Assembly (NCBI GenBank): GCA_017311185.1 | Contig: JAESUZ010000334.1 | Location: 769,501 to 833,500, forward strand | From: Proteles cristata cristata | Lineage: Eukaryota > Chordata > Mammalia > Carnivora > Hyaenidae | Length of the DNA: 64,000 bases | Direction: 5' to 3' | Part shown: positions 11,797-26,700 of the stretch, in pieces | How the letters are laid out: every line of letters begins with the position of its first letter | Numbering within the stretch: position 1 is the stretch's first letter | Program-made: the position numbers and the translations under genes | Notes under the pieces: generated by a model | Told to the model about the DNA's origin: nothing | Seen by the model: the letters and a program-made list of their open reading frames with translations, nothing else | The model's database searches: none

Positions 11797-14700
11797 GAAG
11801 GGCAGAGAGAGAGGGAGACATAGGCTCCAGGCTCTGAGCTGTCAGCACAGAGTGTGACATGGGGCTCAGACTCATGAACCATGAGATTATGACCTGAGCT
11901 GAATGTCTCCTTTTTATATAGATGTTCTCTTTCTGTTTTAATCTTAAAGTTTAGGGTTAAAGACTTGGTCTTCTTGTTGTCTCATGATCACAGCACATGT
12001 CTGGGGGCAGAATGGTGGATGGCAGGTTTGTTCCATGATCTCTAGAAACAAAGCAAACAGTAGAGTGACTCTGGGCCAGCCAAGAAAGTGCTGCTTTTCC
12101 TGGAGAGCCAGCTGTACGGACAGCCAGTGCCCTTGCTTCCCTAACATGTACATCATGCACAGATCGCTTGCCTTACTCTCTAAATAGCCTGTGGCCCAGC
12201 TCACCGGTGCTCTTTGAAACACAGCTGTGGCTCTAGAATACCTTACTGTGTCGGTTTTCTCAGCCTTCTCTGATTGCTCCTTCTGTGTGCGGTCAGGGCC
12301 TGGGCCTCACCTCTGCCCTCCTGACCTGTAAATCTTAGTGAATCCAGGACTTTGGTCCTTGTCGCTTCTGTTTATATTCTTTCCCTAAGGAGCTCACGTG
12401 TCCCTAGGCTTTCTGTGACATCTGTGTGCCGAGCACTTCCAGATTTCTATCTAAGTCTTTCCTTCCGTGAGCTACAGCTAAGTACCCACTAACCTCCTTG
12501 TGTTCTCCACTCGGAGCTTTAAGAGGCCCACACCAGCCAGGTGCTCCTGCCCCAGCAGAGGACCCCCCATTCACCCAGTTATCGAGGCCCAGAGTGCAGG
12601 AGCCAGGATCTTCCCCACCCCCTCCACTCCATCTGTTAGCATGTCCCATCCGCTGTTCCTGGGGGTTCTCGTCCGGCTGTTTCCCAGTGCTTCGGCTCCC
12701 GCGCCTCATCTGCATTGCCGGAAGGGCCCCTTACCTGCTTAATCTCTCTTGCGGTCCATTTTCCATGTAACAGCCAGAGTGATTTAAGGTATAAAAATAA
12801 AAACAAAAGAAATGTAAACTGGATTACAACACTCTCCTGCTTAAAACCTTTCAACGGCTTATTGCTTTGTTTAGCATGACCCCTTTCATAACCTAAATGC
12901 CCTTCAACCAGAAAAAGGCTTAAACTCCAGAGTCTCCATTTTCTCTCACCCATCAGAGAACAGATCTCTGTCACCCATTAATCTGTTTACAGAGGCCACC
13001 AAATCCCCAGCCATTGCTGTCACCAAGGGGGTGTAACATGAATGAACCAAACCAGTACGTGAAATTATTAGATAGGAAAAGAAAAATTAGGAAAACAGAG
13101 TTCTGTTGTGATCTCCCCACCCCCACCCCCGCCCCCAGCTTCACCTCTGAGAGCCAAGGGGAAAGCTGTGCTTGGCCCTAAGCAGCCCACGTGAGGTGCA
13201 GCGGGGTGGGGTGTGCCTGGCCATCAAGTGAATCCACTGAACTTCTTGCGACCCCCAGAACTTAAAAGATCTTTTCAGAAAGAGGAGAAATCATGACTCC
13301 CAGATAGATGTCAAGTAAATGTGTTAAAATGTTTATTTAGCCTGTTAATTAAACGAGGGAACCAGACCCAGTTTTACCAGGTCAAAGGAGGAGTCTAAAA
13401 AAGCACAGATTTACATGGAATAAAGCTATGTTGGATTGTTACTGGATTGTGTATAAATGGCTACAGATCGGCTCTGTCAGAGGTACGGAGGGCTGTCGGT
13501 CCAGGACAGAGCTCGAGGGCGAGTCTGTGGATGGTATTTTGTATTGCTGCCAGTTCTGCTCGTTTACGGAGTCGTAAAGTAGATTCCATAAAATCAGAAT
13601 CGAGGGGTGTGCTCTAGACCAGGGGCTTAGCAAACTAAACCCCAGCACCTGTTTCTGTAAATCGTTTTGCTCAAACACAGCACACCCACTGGTGTCCGTA
13701 TTGTCCGCAGCAGCTTGTGGACGAAAATGGCAGAGCTGAGTGCTTGACACAGAGGCCATGTGGCCCACAAGTCCTGTAATATGTCCCAGGCCAGAAAAAG
13801 TTTGTTGACCCCTGCTTTAGGCTGTGCATAGTTCTCTGTGAACACACGGTATTTGCCCGACACTTACTTATCTACTTAAAATATTTACGTTTGTCTTTCC
13901 TCCTCCTAATATAAAGCAAGGGTTTTGGGGACACGTGTTGGCCTTTTCACCGTTAACACCCCTAGCACCTAAAGCAGTGCCTGTTACACGGTAGGCATCC
14001 AGTTAACATGTGTTGAAAAATTAATAAAACTAAGATGTGGGAGAATACCCCGGTGACTGTGACTGGGAGAATCTTAGGCAATGATTGTCAGCTTCCACAG
14101 TGGCTGGTTGGCAGTGCTAATTTTTAACTATTCTCCCAAGTTCGAAGTTTCCACTTGACTTTTTCTGCTACCACTGCTGAATTACGAAAGTGGAGAACAT
14201 GGTTTCTAGGTGCCAGAGTATAATTTTTATACAGTAGGATAAGGATCAGTTCCTTTGCTCTTACAGTACATTCTAATCCGCCAGATCAAAACATCTTGGA
14301 GTGATGCAATCTTGCTATCTGGGAATGCTGACAGATTTATAAAAGTAGTACCTTGTCCCAAAGATTTAATAGTGATGCTGTTAAGATGGTAAACTCTTTC
14401 CTAGAAGAATACAGAAGGAAACTATGAAAGTAAGGGCATTTAGCTTTTGTTGGCTCCTTTTTGAAATCTGTGCAAAAGTTGGCATTCATCTGGGTAAGGA
14501 AGATTTATCTGTTTTAAAGATTTGGAGACAGTTTTTCTTCCTGTGCGTACCTGTGCTTTGAAGTAGGAGTTGGCTGAAAGTGCTATGCAGCCTTCTAAGA
14601 CGTGGGTTTGAAGGAACCATGATTGGTCGAGTTGATCCATTTCAGTTCAAAGCCAATACCGAAAGATTTTTTGTGTCCACTGAAGCAGTATTGGGAAATT

Positions 14701-17700
14701 GCCTGGATGTGAGATCTGTCTGGCCAGCTGGGGTACGGTGAAGTGGCCTTGAATATACTAGTGTCCAAGTGCAGTTCTAAAAATGGCAAGTCACATTTTC
14801 ACCTAAAATGCTCATTTAAGGAGAGAGCTGTTAGACACTGTGACAGACGTGATTTTTTAGAAATCGCTGTTTCAGAATGCCAGAAGCCACATATTCTCTT
14901 GGTTTAGGGAGGTGGTGCCAGGTGCAGAGAAAACGGTCGCCCTGGGGAATTTGCTAGCATCCAGAGGTTGTATAAGACCGAACATAAACTGGGCAAGAAG
15001 TTGCTGAATTGTTTCCTCACTAAGGGAATTCTCAGTGTGCTGTAAAGGAAAGGGGGAACCTTTTGAAGCACAGAACACTGAAGAAGGAAGGCAACTTGGG
15101 GGTCGTCTAGTCCAACTCCTTAATTTATCTCAATTTATAGCTGAGGAGTCAAGTCATTTGTTCAAGGTCAAATGCCACGTTGGTGGGCAGGGCTGGATCT
15201 ACAAGGCATTTCTTCTGCCCACGTTGCAGAGTGGAAAGAAATTAGATTTAAAAAAAAATTTTTTTTAATGTTTTATTTATTTCCGGGAGAGAGAGAGAGA
15301 CAGCATGAGCAGGGGAGGGTGAGAGAGGGAGGGAGACACAGACTCTGAAGCAGGCTCGAGGCTCTTAGCTGTCAGCACAGAGCCGGATGTGGGGCTCTAA
15401 CCCACGAACTGTGAGATCGTGACCTGAGCCGAAGTCAGACGCCTAACCGACTGAGCCACCCAGGCGCCCCAAGAACTTAGATTTTGTAATTAGTCTAACC
15501 TGAGTCTGAATACCAGCTTTGTCACTTAAAAGTGTTGTGACCTTGAGGAAGTTACTTACCCTGTTGGAGCCTTAGTTTCTTAAGCTACGGAAGGGGAAAT
15601 AGGTTTATCACGTCATTTACCGTGGCACCAGGTGCGTTAACGGATGGCCAGCTGATGACAACAGCTTCAGCTTTCCCACAGCGGCAGGGCTCCAGGAGCC
15701 CAGGGGCAGAGGGTATTTGGTGTTATGTGGACACGGGCCTTTCTATCGCTTTTGGAAGGAATGTGCTTTGAGCGAAACAGATATACTGAGAACTTTGTGA
15801 CAAAACCCTAAGTATGGACTAGGAAAACGAGTCCAGGAATACGACTTGGTATCGCTCAGTCTGTTACAGATCACATAAGATGCAGGACGAGAAAGAGCCG
15901 TGGAATGCCGTTAGTTTTGCTGTTATTGAAACAGAAAGCGGTGATGAAATCTGGTTGCTAAAATAAGAGCTCTTGAGTTTTAAAACTGAAGTCCATCCCT
16001 CCATCCCATTGTATCATCACAGGCATGTTCTTTATAGAAGGTGGCAAGTAGGGGCGCCTGGATGGCTTAGTCGGTTGATCATCTGACTTCGACTCAGGCT
16101 GTGATCTCACGGTTTGTGAGTTCGAGCCCCATGTTGGGCTATGTGCTGCTGATAGCGCAGAGCCTGCTTCGGATTCTGTCTTCGGGCTCTCTGCCCCTCC
16201 CTTATTCACTCGCAAAAATAAACAAACATTACAAAAATTAAGAAACAAGAAAATGGCAAGTAAAGATAAGCAGAAAACTCAAACACCTCTTCACCACCCA
16301 GTTGCAAACGCATTAACATTTTACTGTATTTTTCCCATTGATTTCATCTGAAACATTGTTTCTGTCATCTTATATCTTGCTTTTTCCTCATGTCAGTATA
16401 GACTCCTGGAGAGTAGTCAGAAGTGGGCTTTGTCTGTGAATATAAAAATAACCTATAGCTATTTTTAAAAATGTTGAAATACCAGAAAAGAAAAAAAAAA
16501 CCAGAGTCTCACTAGTCAGACATTCTTGCTCATATTTTGTTATATTTTCTTAGCGTTGGGGAATATTGTAGTGGCCATCAATCAGGTTGATAGCACAATG
16601 CCATCATTTAGTTCACTTAGTTACTTAGTTACTTAGGGCAGTCGTGCAAGGTGCGGCGGCCTGGTGTGATAGAGCATAACTGGCGGTGTCAGTTACGTAG
16701 GGGCTCGTTCTGTGTGGTGGTTGCGTGTCCTGGACCGAACTGCAGGGGGAAGAGCCTTTCTAGCTAAGAAAAGTCAGTCCTAATTCCTCAGGGGCCCACT
16801 GTACGTGAGCAGTCAGTTCCCTTCTCTCCTGTGCACCGAGGAAGGTACTGGTGCTGCGTCATCCTCGGGAGGAGAGAGAAGGTAGTGGGTTATTTTTCGT
16901 GTTCTGTGGTTGAGATGAAGAGAGCCGTTAGACAAAGGCTGCTTGAATCTCTTGTTTTCTTCAAAAGGTGTTTCGCCCGGAATCTCCCGTGGCGCTGCCG
17001 CACCGAGTGTGATCCGGGTTGTTAGAGATGGGGGTTCGGGGCGTGACAGGGCCACTAGCTGCGAGTGACCCACTCTATCTGCCCTGTTCCAACACGAGAA
17101 AAATGTGCTCCTTCACCTCCTGAAGGACATCCCGCATGGATTTTAAAATTGTTATTTCGGATTCTACTCCATTTGTCCTTACCTGCTTGATGCCTGATCC
17201 CCACATAAGAGGTAAAGCCAACGAAATTGAACTTCAGAAATACTACACGCAACGGATGGAGTAAGAGAAGGGAAACGATTTGGGAAATACAGTTAGCAAG
17301 TTCCGAATGGGCAAGGGGGCTTCGCAGCGGCCTCGGTGAAAAGGCCATCTGGGAACTCTCTCCAGCTGTCGCTCCGAGGGGTGGGTGGTGAGCAGAATGT
17401 TGGCAATGACCCCGTGTGAATGGCGGGGAGGAGGACAAGGTCGTACAGTGAAGCGGTGATCTGGGGGCTCTTAGTGGGACGTTCACTGAGAAACAGTTTA
17501 CAGACCGAGGGTCTGAGCGAGCTCAGAAGAGAGTTCAGGAATTGTGTTGTCGTGCACGCGCAGAGAAGACGAGATTTTAGGATGTAGGGAAGAGTGAGAT
17601 CTTGGAAGAAAGGCACGTGTGTGAGGCAGAGAAACAGCGGGGTATCGAGTGCCGGAGAAAACGTCTGTGCCCGAGAATGTGGGAAAAGCTGTTGGAATGT

Positions 17701-20700
17701 GGGGGAAAGTGCAAGGAAGAAAAGGACACATTGAAGGAAAAACAGAGTTCATTGTAAACCGAGTTCAGTTTTCAGATCCATGCATATTTTTTAGATGTCT
17801 TGGTTCATAATCGTGCAAATGGGACATAGGCTTAATTTTGTTCTCCAAGAAAAAGCACTTTAAAGATAGAGCTAAGCCTTTAAGATCTAGAAGAGTAAGG
17901 TATCTTATGAAAAATAAAAGACCTAATTTTATGGAGAAAAGTATGTGAGGCACTTTGAGGTTAGTGGAAGAGTTAGATCCAGAGCCTGTGTATTTTTATT
18001 ACTTTTTCCTGGTGAACAAAAGGAGAGGGACCCCCCCTTTTTCGGGAGGGGGGATGAGTTTCCTTTTCAACCCAAGTTCACAGCAAATCTGTCGTAATTG
18101 AACTTCATCTTATGCATGAAATGGTTTTATAAGGCATGGTTTGCTCTTTGTAATTTTGCAGCTATGTATTCATAACCATGAAATGGGAAGGAAAGACGAA
18201 AGTCAGGTGGCTGGCTAATCAAGTATTGTGTTCTAATACAAACAGGTTGTTTGCATCTTTACAAAGGGGAAACGTGGGCTTCCTATTTTAATCTCAACAC
18301 AGGCAGCAGCAGAGTATCTGAGGCATTTTCCCCAAGTGGAAATCCTCTCCATTTCCATTTTCGATGACAACTTATTTGGTCCCAAGAATGGCAGCCCCAT
18401 GGAGAGCATTCACATGCGGCTCTCGGGACGAAATCTTCTGAGCGTCCTGTCACATTTTCAGACGTTCATTTCAGTTCTGGCGAGGTAAAATGCATGTCAT
18501 TTTCACGGGGAAATACTTGATGCACATGTGACATGTGCTGTTGTGTTACTACGTCGGCTGGTATTTAGTTTTGCTTACATAGTAACGTGTCTGGCGTGCC
18601 CACTTTCTTGAAATGACAACTTCCTATTCAGTTGCTAGTTAACTCTGCTTGCATCAGATACTGGCCAAAAGTCTTGTCTCCTAGCTCTCTGGCTCTTACG
18701 CCATCTTGGGGCTTACCGCTTTGATCTCTTTCCCATACTTGTTTTGGGCAAGATGGAGTCGGAAGCAGATCTTGTATTCCGGTGTCCCGTTGGCGTGGTC
18801 ATGTCGGCGGTGGTGATGGGATGGAGCGTCCACAACCAGGGACTGATTTTAGCTCCTGAGGATGCCCGACTGCTTAAGTCGTACAGCTCTTTCTTCAGTT
18901 ATGCCCACGGCCCGCTCTGATGTTTTGGGTGTGTTTTGTTTTCTCCTTAAAAATAGAAGGCAAGTTGGGGCCCGTGGGCAGCTCAGTTGCTTAAGCTTCC
19001 GTCGTTGGCTCGGGTCATGATGCCACGGTTCGTGAGCTTGAGCCCCGCATTGGGCTTGCTGCTGTCAGCTCAGAGGCCGCTTTGGATCCTCTCTCCCTCG
19101 CTCTCCCTCCCCCTCTGCCTCCCCCTCTGCCTCTCCCCTGCTCGTGTGCTTACTTGCACTCTCTGTCAAAAATAAGCAAACGTTTTTTTAAAAAAAATAG
19201 AAGGCAAGGTCTACAAATAGGCAAGAATTTTGGGCTGCATTCTTTTACATTCTGTATTCTGACCTATACGGAAAACAGTACGAAAGGTCTAGGACTCGCA
19301 CAGCCTTCACTTTGACCCCGTGTTCTCCAGTCTCGAGGAAGTTGGCCCCCTGATGCCGTGTTCTTGGCTGTAGCTCCACAGGGACAGGGCTTCTGTTGTG
19401 TTACTCTGTGTTGGCTCCGGTGCCTAGAACAGCGCCTGGGACTCAGGCCCTCACCACACACACACAAGTGCTGACTTGAAGGAATGGATAGTATTGACCT
19501 CATGTTGAAAATTTTATTATGAAAGAATTTCAAATATGCATAAAAATAGGAGTGTAGCACACCCCTGTCTACTTCTCTCTTTGCTTCGGTATTTTCAGTT
19601 TTGGGGAGAAGTGGAGGTAGGATTGATTTATGTTCCTAGTGCTTCAAGTTGCTCCAGAAGGTAGTTGTTAAAAATTGTTAAATGGAAATGAATAATTTGA
19701 CCTTCGCCTTGGCTCTGTGTTTTATTAGATTATGTATTTATCTGTGTGAAGAACAGAACATTATTGTCGGTTCGAAGCAAATCATGAGTAAATGATAGTG
19801 AGGCGTACGGAAGGAAAGGTGAGATCTGCCTGTATGTGTTTCTTGTGCATCTGCATGTGGTCGTATGATTCATTCATTCATTCATTCCTAATTGACTGTA
19901 CTTTTTAGACCAGTTTTAAGGTCACAGCTAAATGGAGTGCAAAGACAGAGTTCCCACATACTCAATACACACGCTCATACTCAACACACTCTCCTCCATT
20001 GTCAACATCCTGTCGCAGAATGGTACACTTGTCACAGTGGGTAAGCCTACATTGACTCCTGCATTATTGTCGACAGTTATTAGGGTTCACTCTTGGTATT
20101 GTTCGTTCTGTGGGTTTTGACGTGTAAAATGACGTGTACCCACCGTTGGGTGTCCCATGTGTATGAGTTAAAACTCTGGAGCTTCAGGTAGCATTGTGCT
20201 AAAATGCTTCCTGGGAAGATCTTTTGTTTTTTTTATTCATCTCTATGGAAAGGATCAGAGGTTGTAAGGGCAGTCGGTTCTTGAATTTTCTAGAAGGGAA
20301 AAAAATCTTTCCTGAAGGTCTTATTCAGTCAGCATCACAAATACCAGTCAAGGTCCTGAATTAAGAGCTGGGCTTCTGGCCCTTTGTAGAGATTATCTGA
20401 ATCAGTTGGTGTTTCCATTTGCTGTTGCTGTAGGGGGCTTGTTAGCCCTTCGTACCTGTAGCTGCACCTGAAGTCCTTTGGGGGTTGTTATTTGCTTGTC
20501 TTTAGGGAAAAAAAAAGTCCTAATTAAAAAAAACAAACAAATGTTGTAAAAGTACGTAACCTACAAAGGAAAAGTTCTTCTTAACCGCCCCTCTAACTAC
20601 CATTATTAACAAGATGGCGCATAGTTGTTTGCAGAGTCAGGTCAGTTCTCTGCCTTCCTTAGCTCCCAGAACCTGCACACACGTTAACGTGCATACTCCG

Positions 20701-23700
20701 GTAGAATTGGATCTCATCATGCATATTATTGTGGAAGGTGTTTTTGTCCTTTAACAGTATACCATTCTGATAGGAGAAAAGTCAAGCCCATTCTTTTTGA
20801 TCATTGCCTAGTGTGTCATTTGTAGAGAGTGGTGGTGATTTATTTACCTAGTTTCCTATTCATGGATATTTACCCCTCATTTCTTTTATTTCTTTCAATT
20901 CTGTAAGCCAGCGCTGTTCAATAGAACATTCTGCGATGATGGAAATGTTCTAGAGTGTTCGGTCCACCATGGTAGCCCCTAGCCGCGTGTGCCTCGTGAG
21001 CATTTGAAATGTGCTTAGTGTGCCTAAGGAACTGAATTTAAAATTCTGTTCCATTCTCATTGAGTTAATTTTAAATAGCCACACGTGTGTAAGGGCATCA
21101 TGGCCCTCAATGATTCCAGGATCACATTGGGCCATAACACGGTTTGCTTGGTTCACCTTGCTTCAGCCTTCGTAAATTACAGCTTAACCTATTGGATGTT
21201 TAACAGTCCTATGAAGTGTATTTTGTAAACCCCCTTTAAAGAAATACTGTTTAGTACTGGAGTCCCTTAAAGAAAGATCTCTGGTTTGCTTCTTGAGTTT
21301 AGTTCCGGGAGAGTTTCTAATATCTAGCTAGACTTATCAGTAATCATGTAAATGCTGTCTCATTACCTTACCGTGTGTTTCTTTCTGCCTTGGTAGCCAG
21401 GGAACCCAGTGTGGACATTCCGGTCAGCCCGTGCAGGTCGGATGTGGCCTTTGCCCACTACCCACCATACTGCATAGCTTTCCATTCCTTCTGAGCTTAG
21501 AGATTTTGTGGTGGATATGGTTTTTCTTGTAAAGCTCTCTGCTTTTTGCAAGTAGACTTTACGTGAAGTTTTTAGAATCTGTCCCGATTTCATTAAAAAC
21601 AGATGAATGCTGTGTACACGTTACCTCCCTCCCTCAGCCCCCTCCCCCAGCATCAGTCCTAATCAGGCTTTTAATGTTGTCATGTGTATGGGACTCCCAT
21701 TTATCATCTCAGTGGAAAATAGGCACATTTGAGCTCTGAAGTAGACGTTCTACCTATGGGTGTAAAAAGTTACCTAAATACTTAGAGGTTCGCCAACCAT
21801 ACTTAGTTGGTTTCGTGTACCTTCCTCGTTTGCTCTGCCAGGATAATGCTCTCCTTTGGCTTTTTTGAGGAATGTGTGAGAAATCTTACTTTGCTTGGGT
21901 TTAAAATGTCTTCTTCAGGATTTCCTACTTCTGCGTGTGGCACCGTGCAGGCAAACGGTAACTGCGACGGGGACAAGATGACTTGTGATCCTCTTGGAAG
22001 AGCCCCGCTGCGGCATGTAACCTGAGAAAACGCGCACATACCCTTTTCAGATGTTCACTCTTCCTTCATTTCTGCCAAGGTCCCATCCCTGGATATTTAA
22101 AAATGTTAATATGCTGCTGGTCTTTATGTAGACTTCAGAATTAAGAATTGGAAAGCATGAGAATGTGCAGAACGATTATAAATAAATCCTTCTGCCTGCA
22201 AGGAAGTGGGATGGGACCAGGAAACGACGATGTGGTGAGCAGGATAACACGGGCCGCCATCTGCGTGAGCCTTGGCAGGAATTGAGGGACAAAACAAGGT
22301 CTGGGGGAGGGCTCCCTCCCAGGTGTGCGAGCAGAAAGATCCGTACCCCGTCCTAGGATAGAGCTGGCGGGCTGCCTGCGTCACCCAAGGGGCCAGTGTC
22401 GTGCGCGCAGACCTTGCCGTCAAGGTTGAGCATTTTTAGCGCGTTAGGAAATTGGGAGAGGAAGAGGCTGGACGGCCCGGACATTAACACCGCTTTGCAC
22501 TTATTGTCCCTGTTGAGGCCGGCCGTGAGCTCTAGGAAACTTGACCTGGGATTTCAAGCGTCCTGGGGCTATGAACAGGAGGCAGTAGCTGGGGTGCGGG
22601 GCCAGGTGCTCTGGCACAGGGGCAGTGGGCGGCCTCAGAACACACAGATGTTCTGATTTCACTGGCAGTGGACTTGGAAGAAGTTTGGGACCATGGGAAG
22701 ACACTCTTTCCTTTCTCTTGAGAATGTAGGGCATCGTTTGTTAATGCCACAGAAAGCAGAAAGAAATGTAAAGCTTTTCATGTTACCTTAAATGAGAATT
22801 GCACTTTTGACTACTGAAGAGAGAAATATAAGAGATTTGTGGTTTTGAAGGGATTTTATGGTTTTGAATAAAACTTTTGCTCTCTTAAATTGCAGTGGTT
22901 CACTTGAGTGTAATTCTGTTCCTAAATTTAGCAGAAATGCTGTTTTTTTTTCGCTAAGCTCCCATGTTCTAAATGCAGTCAGTACATCCCCAGTGGATAT
23001 AGGTGTCTGGTTTTCAAACAGTTATCACTTTGGTTTTCCAGAAGCTTGCTTGACAGCACCTCAAAATAAATGTGGGTAGTTTAAAAAAGAGAGTGGAATG
23101 AGTTTGTGTGTCTTTGCATTTGGTGAATTGAAGAGACAGGATAGTGTATCATAGAAGTTTGCCGAAAGGTAATTTCATGATAACAGCTCGTTTTGAAAAG
23201 AACTGAAGTGTGTCCCTGTCTTCAGTTTCACTCTTCTTTCCACTTGATTTGTGTATGGGGGGGCAGGGGAGAGAGGGGTAAGTATAGGGTTCCTTCTGTC
23301 TTTCTGGCCTCTCCTTCTGTAGTCCAGTAGTAGCCTCACTGGTTCGAGGGATCTGGTCCCCAGACAAACCCTTATTGGGCCCCCTTTCCTAAAAGCTCAT
23401 TTTATACCTGGAATCCAAAGTACAAAGGGGAAAAAAAAGTGTAAAAACAGAGGAGAATGAATACTGTAAGCACATGACATTACAAACAGCGATCCTACAA
23501 AGCCAAACGCTTGGTTTAGAAACAGCTTTAAGAGTTGTTCTGGCCCCATCGCCTGTGCATCCTTGGTAGCAGGGTTTGGCTGGATCTCACCCTGAGCAAC
23601 TGTCTGTGAAGATGTCAAGACCTTTCCAGGTCAATTGCCCTGAACTCAGAAAGGTGGGGGTGGGGGGGCTCTGCTAGATTAAAGGAAACTGAGGAGGCAT

Positions 23701-26700
23701 AATAACCTAATGCAATGTGTGGTCCTTCATTGGGTTTTTTTTAAATAACAGCTTCTTGGAGATACAATTCACAAGCCATAAAGTCATAACCCTTTTAAAG
23801 TATACAATTCGGGAGTTTTTAGTGTATTATTCCGAGTTGTGTAATAAGCACCACTGTCAGAGTACACATTGTGTCACACCAGAAGGGGGCCCCATGCCGG
23901 TCACTCCCCGACCTCCAACTGTCAGTCACCATTCTGCCTGTTTCTCTGGATTTGCCTAGAGTGTGGACATTCCCCAGAAAAGGCATTCTATAATATGTGG
24001 CCTTTGCATTTGGCTTCTTTCACTGAGCAGAGTGTTTTCAAGGTTCATCCGTGTTGTATCGTGGATCAGTACTTCATTCCTTTTTAATTGCCGGACGACA
24101 TTCCCTGGCATGGGGACCTTGTTTGGGGATCTTCGTCTTGTTAATCCATTCATCGGTTGATGTACGGTTAGGGGTGCTTCCCCTTTTGAAGTGAATATTG
24201 CCTCTCCTATAAATGACGCTGCTGTAAGCACTTTGTGTGGACGTGTGTTTTTGTTTCTCTTGGGTGTACATATGTAGGGTTAGAATTGCCGGATTGCGCG
24301 ACAGCTCTGCGCCTAACCCAAGGGCTGCTATGCTGGTTTCCACAGTGGCTGCACCATTTTGCATCCCCACCAGCAGAATAGGAGCCCCCACCCCCACCCC
24401 ATGTCTCTGTGTCCTCAGCATTACCCGTTGCTTTCCATTTTTTTGAGTATTGCCGTTCAAGTGAGCATGACGTGATACTTTATTTTGGTTTCAGTTAGCA
24501 TTTCCTAATGACCAATGGTGTGGAACCTCTTTTTGTATGCTTTGGCCATCTTTAGATCTTTGGAGAAATTCAGATCCTTTGCCAAGTTTTTTTTTAATGT
24601 TTATTATTTTTGAGAGAGAGAAGGAGAGAGAGAGAGTGGGGGAGGGGCAGAGAGAGGGGGAGACACAGGATCTGAAGCAGGCTCCAGGCTCTGAGCTGTC
24701 AGCACAGAGCCCGACACAGGGCTCAAACTCACTAACTGTGAGATCATGACATGAGCCAAAGTCGGAGGCTTAACCGACAGAGCCACCCAGACGCCCCTCT
24801 TTGCCGGGTTTTAAAATCACTTATCTTTTTATTGTTGAGTTGTAAGACTATAAATTCTGTCTTTCCTTTGTTTTCCTTTCTGGAGCGTAAGGTAGAGATT
24901 CTTGTTCGTTTTATTCACTGCTGTACCTACCGAGAAGATACACCTATCTGATAGAATGATCTGTGTAATAAATGAACGGTGATCTTTGGCAGTCTATACT
25001 CTTTTTTAAGAATGAGGCACTTAAATACCAATTGGAAGCTCTTTGTATGTGGTGGTCTGGCCCGCTGTAGTTTTCCTGCTGCCTGTTGAGCCAGTCCCTG
25101 TTGGGGGGTCCTTCACTCCCTGCAGAGGAGCACCCCCTGTGTCTTTCTGGGGACGGGGTTGGGAGGGGTGAGCCTAGCTGCCACAACACCTCGGTGGCTT
25201 TTGGTATTCTGGAAGGTGAGAACAGGAGCTGAGGTCCCCACTGGGGGAACCCGCAGACCGCCACCTAATGAACGGACCTCAGCCCCGAAGTTCAAGTCTC
25301 CATGCTGCTGCCCTCTCACCACACTTTCCCCGGTGAATCGTCCGCTGGTCTCCTACGAGCTGGTGGGAACAGAGGTGTTGGTCAGCTCCACTCAGACCCG
25401 GCTTCCCGGAGGAGCCTAGAGGTCCTGGGTCTCAAGGACTCCGGGGAGGAATTTGCCCCCTCCTTCTGGGACCTGCTCTGTAGGCCCCCCAGCATTTACC
25501 GTGTTAAGTTCCCTCAGCGGCTGCATTTCCTTCCTTTGTTCTTTTTGTCTTTGGAGATTAATGCCTCTTTATATTGATGTACTGTGGATTTTAACTAAGC
25601 TTGGGAGGGAGAGGAGATAGAAACATATAGTTAGTGCGCCCTTATTAACTGAAATCTCTGTTGCTCTGAAATTGCTGTTACTGTCTGTCTTAATTTTCTA
25701 TTTAAATATTTGCCTGGGGTACCCTCTCTCCCCACTGGCTTTTCCAGGCACTCCCAGAGCCCCACATGCGTGGATTGACTATCTGGTTGGCTAATCGTGA
25801 GACGGTGGCATCAGCAATCTTACGTATTTTTTCCGCTTGGCCTTATTTTCTTATCATTTCATTTCAGTGTCTAAACTGCTTTTCCAAAAACTAGATCAAA
25901 ATTGAAATCATGGCAGATAATAATTTTTCTCCTTTTTGATTTAAACCCTTTAAAATGTCGAAATTAAATTGCTCCTTTGCTAATCTGATTTTTAGGAAGG
26001 AGAGAACAAAGCGCTATGAGTACCTTTAAATGACTCATAATTACTCAGGCAAATGCATGTAAACTTGGGTATGCAATTAGGCAGCTCATTATGTTGCAAA
26101 TGCAATTACATACTTACATGCATGGCCACTCCCTCGGCTCACCCAGCTGTCTCTGGTTTCAGGCTTTACCATCGGTTATTATTAAGCCTCAGCTGTCAGA
26201 ATCTGAAAATACATGCCGGTGCTAGTGGTGCTCTTCAGCCAGTAATGGAGGAGAAGTTTGAAAGGAAAATTTCCTTTATATATTGAATAGTGTTAGTTGG
26301 CAAAATCCCATTGTGCCACTAGAGCTATAAGCTATGCAGTTAGCAAAATTAATAATCATAATAGTGGGCATTTTGTTTACAGTACGGTGTACCTCTGTTT
26401 TCTCTGTCTGCAATTCTGCAGTCCAAAAACCCCTGAACATTTTTTTATAATTGGTGGGAAAACCTGACTTGACTTGCTTCATTGAGACTCAAGCCTACCA
26501 TGTACTGATGAGGCATTTTTTTTTTTTTATCCCATATCACTGGTATGAATAGGTGTGGATTTTGCTGCAGAGATAGTAATGTGACCACTGACCCAGACCT
26601 CACTGAAGATTTTATACAAGATAAAATAGGCTTATTACATTACCTTTTTATTTTAGTTCATTTTATTTTAATGTTTATTTTTGAGAGAGACAGAGTGTGA

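Noticed and set aside
18967..19194. tRNA-like heads (A/B-box-like) in this and other SINEs
   Set aside because: They are tRNA-Lys-derived SINE promoters, not tRNA genes. They are followed by CT-rich and A-rich SINE bodies.
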